17,120 nucleotides of DNA, taken from Clostridia bacterium (GTDB taxonomy: Bacteria > Bacillota_A > Clostridia > Christensenellales > UBA1242). Where the stretch lies: positions 1-17,120 of the forward strand of contig JAGBBI010000191.1 in assembly GCA_017938565.1 (NCBI GenBank), in the 5' to 3' direction. The notes below the pieces were generated by a model. The model saw only the letters and a program-made list of their open reading frames with translations. It had not been told where the DNA came from and made no database searches. Positions 14,148 to 17,120 of the stretch are shown in pieces. Positions within the stretch are counted from its first letter, which is position 1, and each line of letters opens with the position of its first letter. The position numbers and the translations under genes are program-made.

Positions 14148-14423
14148 TTAATCCTTTTTGGTTTCAACTTTTTTTGTTGCAGTTTTTCTAGTAGTCTTTT
14201 TAACTTCTGTTTGAGGCTTAACTGCTTCAGATATTCCAAGTTCACGCTCTCTTAGGATTGTCTTAACTCTTGCGATATCTTTCTTGCAAGTGTCTAATGC
14301 CATAGGATTTTGTAATGAACCAGTTGCGTTGCTAAATCTTAAGTTGAAAAGTTCAGACTTAAGGTCGCTTAACATCTTATTTAGTTCTGCATCTGATTGA
14401 GTTCTTAGCTTTTCTATTTTCAT
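14148..14423 (-). CDS. rpmC: 50S ribosomal protein L29 with lysine-rich C-terminal tail
   Basis: A two-helix protein near the exit tunnel that helps form the docking site for trigger factor and SRP. Residues 1-63 are a normal L29: [38 protein letters not shown] and [17 protein letters not shown]. Residues 64-91 are extra and basic ([20 protein letters not shown]), resembling the KTTTRKK segments in L30. The ribosome binding site GAGGAGG is embedded in the last codons of rplP (Glu-Glu-Ala), with a 4-base gap. Confidence 0.95.
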   Translation of the reverse strand: MKIEKLRTQSDAELNKMLSDLKSELFNLRFSNATGSLQNPMALDTCKKDIARVKTILRERELGISEAVKPQTEVKKTTRKTATKKVETKKD

Positions 14424-14427
14424 TTAC

Positions 14428-14874
14428 CTAAGCCTCCTCTACTGTATTTGCAGTCTTCTCTTCAAAGTCCGCTTTTGTTACGATTTTTGTTCCACAAGGC
14501 AACTTATAGGTTGCAAGTCTTAATGCTTCTCTTGCAACTTCTTCTTTAATTCCGCCCATTTCAAACATTACTCTGCCCGGTTTAACAACTGCTACCCAGA
14601 ATTCTGGAGAGCCCTTTCCTGAACCCATACGAGTTTCAGCAGGCTTTTTAGTAACTGGTTTGTGTGGGAAAATATTTATCCAAACTTTACCGCCTCTTTT
14701 TGTGTATCTTGTCATAGCGATACGTGCGGCTTCGATTTGGTTTGAAGTAATCCAACAAGGAGTTGTAGCTACAATGCCATATTCTCCGTGAGTAAGCGTG
14801 TTACCACGTAGAGCCTTACCTGTCATTCTGCCTCTTTGTTGTTTTCTTCTTTTAACTCTTTTAGGCATCAACAT
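14428..14874 (-). CDS. rplP: 50S ribosomal protein L16
   Basis: A 50S protein near the A-site tRNA elbow, needed for late assembly. It has 148 residues. Signatures are [40 protein letters not shown], the basic loop TRMGSGKG (81-88, with the arginine that is hydroxylated in some bacteria) and [13 protein letters not shown]. The last dozen residues (about [12 protein letters not shown]) are a small acidic extension. The ATG overlaps the rpsC end by 14 bases and has an AAGGAGGAAA ribosome binding site inside rpsC. Confidence 0.97.
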   Translation of the reverse strand: MLMPKRVKRRKQQRGRMTGKALRGNTLTHGEYGIVATTPCWITSNQIEAARIAMTRYTKRGGKVWINIFPHKPVTKKPAETRMGSGKGSPEFWVAVVKPGRVMFEMGGIKEEVAREALRLATYKLPCGTKIVTKADFEEKTANTVEEA

Positions 14875-15535
14875 GTCTGTTTCCTCCTTGTATGCTCAAG
14901 TCTTTCTTTCCAAGGATTTCTCCTTTGTAAATCCAAACCTTAACACCGATTGAACCATAAACGTGTGCTGTCGCAGTGCCATAGTCAATGCTTGCTCTTA
15001 AAGTTTGTAGTGGAAGAGAACCTTCTTGATAGAACTCGCTTCTTGCGATTTCAGCTCCGTCAAGACGTCCACCTACCATAATTTTAACACCCTTAACACC
15101 TGCTTTTAGGCAACGTGTTAAAGCTTGCTTCATTGCTCTTCTGAAACCAACTCTTTGTTCAAGTTGGAATGCAATACTTTCTGCTACTAATTTAGCGTCT
15201 GTATCAGGATTTTTGATTTCTACAACGCTGATGTTAACATTCTTACCATTTACAAGGTTAGCAATTTCCTTCTTCATAGCCTCAACTCCAGCACCTTTTT
15301 GTCCGATTACAACACCAGGCTTAGCTGTGTTAAGAGTAATGTTAACTTTGTTTTCGCCTCTTTCAATCAAAACTGATGAAATAGCGCAGTTTTTATAATT
15401 GGTCTTAATAAATTTTCTGATATCATTATCTTCTTTTAAGAATTCTGCAAATGTTTTCTTGTCTGCATACCATTGGCTGTTCCAACCATCAATGACACCA
15501 AGACGAAGACCGTGTGGATTAACTTTTTGTCCCAT
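14861..15535 (-). CDS. rpsC: 30S ribosomal protein S3
   Basis: Lines the mRNA entry tunnel of the 30S. It has 224 residues. The N-terminus [20 protein letters not shown] is canonical, the KH domain shows [13 protein letters not shown] with the GxxG loop at 78-81, and the C-terminal domain shows [37 protein letters not shown] and [21 protein letters not shown] ribosome binding site lies after the rplV stop (18-base gap). Its last 14 bases overlap rplP. Confidence 0.98.
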   Translation of the reverse strand: MGQKVNPHGLRLGVIDGWNSQWYADKKTFAEFLKEDNDIRKFIKTNYKNCAISSVLIERGENKVNITLNTAKPGVVIGQKGAGVEAMKKEIANLVNGKNVNISVVEIKNPDTDAKLVAESIAFQLEQRVGFRRAMKQALTRCLKAGVKGVKIMVGGRLDGAEIARSEFYQEGSLPLQTLRASIDYGTATAHVYGSIGVKVWIYKGEILGKKDLSIQGGNRHVDA

Positions 15536-15553
15536 TACGACTCCTCCTCTACC

Positions 15554-15943
15554 TTAGGCCTTTTTCACATCAAGCTTAACTGTGATGTGACAAGTTCTTT
15601 TCAATATTGAATGTGCTCTACCCTTACTTACAGGTTGATTTCTTTTTAGGGTTGGGCCACCGTCAGCGAATGTTTCAGCAACATACAATTCTGACTTGTT
15701 AAGACCGCTGTTATTTTCAGCATTAGCACCAGCACTTCTTAAAACGTTAAGAATTACTTCGGCTGATGGACTTGCGTTAAATTCAAGAATTGCTTCAGCT
15801 TCAGCGTAATCTTTTCCTCTGATAAGGTCTAATAAAATTCTAACCTTGCTAGGAGTAATTCTTACATATTTTGCAACTGCGTATGGTCTGTTATCTTTAG
15901 AAGCAATACGTGCAGCAGCTTTTTCTCTTTGTCTAGTAGCCAT
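15554..15943 (-). CDS. rplV: 50S ribosomal protein L22
   Basis: Its long beta hairpin lines the peptide exit tunnel and is a site of macrolide resistance in other bacteria. It has 129 residues; the core starts around residue 19 (PYAVAKYVRITPSKVRILLD), so the first 18 residues (ATRQREKAAARIASKDNR) are a small basic extension. Other conserved parts are ILNVLRSAGANAENN, LYVAETFADGGPTLKR and the hairpin-tip GRAHSILKRTCHITV. The AAGGGGGG ribosome binding site lies in the last codons of rpsS, 2 bases from its stop. Confidence 0.97.
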   Translation of the reverse strand: MATRQREKAAARIASKDNRPYAVAKYVRITPSKVRILLDLIRGKDYAEAEAILEFNASPSAEVILNVLRSAGANAENNSGLNKSELYVAETFADGGPTLKRNQPVSKGRAHSILKRTCHITVKLDVKKA

Positions 15944-15945
15944 TA

Positions 15946-16227
15946 TTATTTACCCCCCTTAACTGTCTTTGTACCTTTATGGCCTTTAAAAGTTCTTGTT
16001 GGAGCGAATTCACCAAGCTTGAACCCAACCATTTCAGTTGTAACATAAACAGGAATATGTTTTCTTCCGTCATATACGGCAATTGTATGACCAACCATAG
16101 CAGGAAGAATTGTTGAAGAACGTGACCAAGTTTTGATAACTTTCTTTTCGCCAGATTCGTTCATTTTAGCAATTCTGTTTGCTAATCTTTCTTCCACGTA
16201 TGGGCCTTTTTTAACTGATCTACTCAT
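15946..16227 (-). CDS. rpsS: 30S ribosomal protein S19
   Basis: A head protein that contacts the A-site tRNA and forms a complex with S13. It has 93 residues. Signatures are [40 protein letters not shown] and [20 protein letters not shown], then [24 protein letters not shown] ribosome binding site supports the ATG, 14 bases after rplB. Confidence 0.98.
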   Translation of the reverse strand: MSRSVKKGPYVEERLANRIAKMNESGEKKVIKTWSRSSTILPAMVGHTIAVYDGRKHIPVYVTTEMVGFKLGEFAPTRTFKGHKGTKTVKGGK

Positions 16228-16241
16228 TTCTTCCTCCCAAA

Positions 16242-17069
16242 TTAGTTAATTCTCTTAACCATTAATTTATTTGAAGATTTCTTTTTCTTTCTTGTCTTCA
16301 TACCAAGAGCAGGTTTACCCCAAGGTGTAAGAGGAGTTTTATGTCCAACTGGGCTCTTACCTTCACCACCACCGTGTGGGTGATCATTAGGGTTCATAAC
16401 AACACCACGAACGGTTGGTCTTGTTCCCATATGTCTTGTTCTTCCTGCTTTTCCAAGAGAAACAAGTTCATGGTCTGGATTGCCTACTGTACCGATTGTT
16501 GCTTTACAATTAAGGAGAACTTTTCTCATTTCTCCGCTTGGCATACGAAGTGTTGCGTATTTGCCTTCTTTTGCCATAAGTTGAATGCTTACACCTGCTG
16601 AACGAGCCATTTGACCGCCCTTTCCTGCTTGGAGTTCTACATTGTGAATAAATGAACCAACAGGGATATTTTCATGTGGAAGAGCATTTCCTACTTTAAT
16701 TTCTGCGTCTTTACCACTCATAACTGTGTCGCCAACGCTAAGTCCTAATGGTGCCAAAATGTATCTTTTTTCACCATCTACATAACTTAAAAGTGCAATA
16801 TAAGATGTTCTGTTTGGGTCGTATTCGATTCCAACAACTTTTGCAGGAATACCATCTTTATTTCTTTTGAAGTCAATAATTCTATATTTTCTTTTAGCAC
16901 CGCCGCCATGGTGACGAACAGTTATTTTACCCTGATTGTTACGACCTGCAGTTGTTTTAATATGAACAACAAGGCTTTTCTCAGGAGTAGATTTTGTAAT
17001 TTCAGAGAAGTCAGACACTGTCATATGTCTTCTCGAAGGTGTATAAGGTTTAAATCTTTTAATACCCAA
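16242..17069 (-). CDS. rplB: 50S ribosomal protein L2, TTG start
   Basis: A core 50S protein needed for subunit association, tRNA binding and peptidyl transfer. It has 275 residues. Signatures are [60 protein letters not shown] and [13 protein letters not shown] (225-237; H230 corresponds to the histidine important for peptidyl transferase). The start codon is TTG (17069-17067), chosen because the protein aligns from MGIK and an AAAGGAG (17084-17078) is 8 bases upstream. The next ATG, 15 codons in, would remove conserved residues. It is the first gene visible; rplW would normally precede it but lies outside or is absent. Confidence 0.96.
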   Translation of the reverse strand: MGIKRFKPYTPSRRHMTVSDFSEITKSTPEKSLVVHIKTTAGRNNQGKITVRHHGGGAKRKYRIIDFKRNKDGIPAKVVGIEYDPNRTSYIALLSYVDGEKRYILAPLGLSVGDTVMSGKDAEIKVGNALPHENIPVGSFIHNVELQAGKGGQMARSAGVSIQLMAKEGKYATLRMPSGEMRKVLLNCKATIGTVGNPDHELVSLGKAGRTRHMGTRPTVRGVVMNPNDHPHGGGEGKSPVGHKTPLTPWGKPALGMKTRKKKKSSNKLMVKRIN

Positions 17070-17120
17070 TTTTTACACTCCTTTCAATCATTATACCCAC
17101 ACACGCATCCGTGTGTATCA
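17070..17120 (-). promoter_or_regulatory. Leader of rplB: perfect 7-bp hairpin, TATAAT and ribosome binding site
   Basis: On the minus strand, ACACACG (17116-17110), loop GATG and CGTGTGT (17105-17099) form a perfect hairpin, followed by GGG, a consensus TATAAT (17095-17090) and AAAGGAG (17084-17078). No U run follows the hairpin, so it is not an intrinsic terminator. A -35 at the right spacing is poor (GATACA at best). The first three bases, TGA, could end an upstream gene. I read this as a possible internal promoter or regulatory hairpin; the window ends too soon to decide. Confidence 0.35.

Noticed and set aside
979..17069. TGA reassigned to tryptophan (code 4)
   Set aside because: All genes read through at normal length with TGA as stop, and conserved Trp positions that I checked use TGG.
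17099..17116. Hairpin as terminator of an upstream gene
   Set aside because: On the minus strand it is followed by GGGTATAAT, with no U tract.

Overview
The window is an AT-rich bacterial chromosome segment that looks like a low-GC Gram-positive (Firmicutes), most likely a clostridial lineage and probably an uncultured one. Three things point there. Consensus AGGAGG ribosome binding sites precede nearly every gene. The order secY-adk-map-infA-rpmJ-rpsM-rpsK-rpsD-rpoA-rplQ keeps rpsD inside the alpha operon, which is usual in Clostridia but not in Bacillus. Zinc-binding forms of S4, S14 and L36 are present. The lineage call is inference.

The right four fifths (about 3514-17069) is one minus-strand block of 27 genes: the S10, spc and alpha ribosomal-protein operons fused end to end. 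In transcription order it reads rplB, rpsS, rplV, rpsC, rplP, rpmC, rpsQ, rplN, rplX, rplE, rpsN, rpsH, rplF, rplR, rpsE, rpmD, rplO, secY, adk, map, infA, rpmJ, rpsM, rpsK, rpsD, rpoA, rplQ. Intergenic gaps are 0-20 bases, except 50 before rpsM, and several genes overlap. The upstream S10 genes (rpsJ, rplC, rplD, rplW) would lie off the right edge. The block ends in a strong hairpin after rplQ.

Next comes folD (2531-3376, minus) with its own promoter, and then a minus-strand four-gene cassette (979-2367). The cassette has a good promoter, a HicB-like first gene and three small genes I do not recognise. At the left edge the 3' part of serS runs on the plus strand and converges on the cassette. 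The two share a hairpin that also holds the stop codon of the last cassette gene.

Most genes make the translation apparatus, the Sec channel, adenylate kinase, methionine aminopeptidase, initiation factor 1 and the RNA polymerase alpha subunit. FolD supplies one-carbon units, including formyl donors for initiator tRNA, and SerRS charges tRNA-Ser.

The unusual points are lysine/threonine-rich tails on L29, L24 and L30; an enlarged L17; complete absence of TGA among 33 stop codons, with many TAG stops built into the next Shine-Dalgarno; a TTG-initiated rplB behind a hairpin and TATAAT; and the unknown HicB-led cassette. I found no CRISPR array, insertion sequence, tRNA or rRNA. No gene-free stretch exceeds 165 bases.
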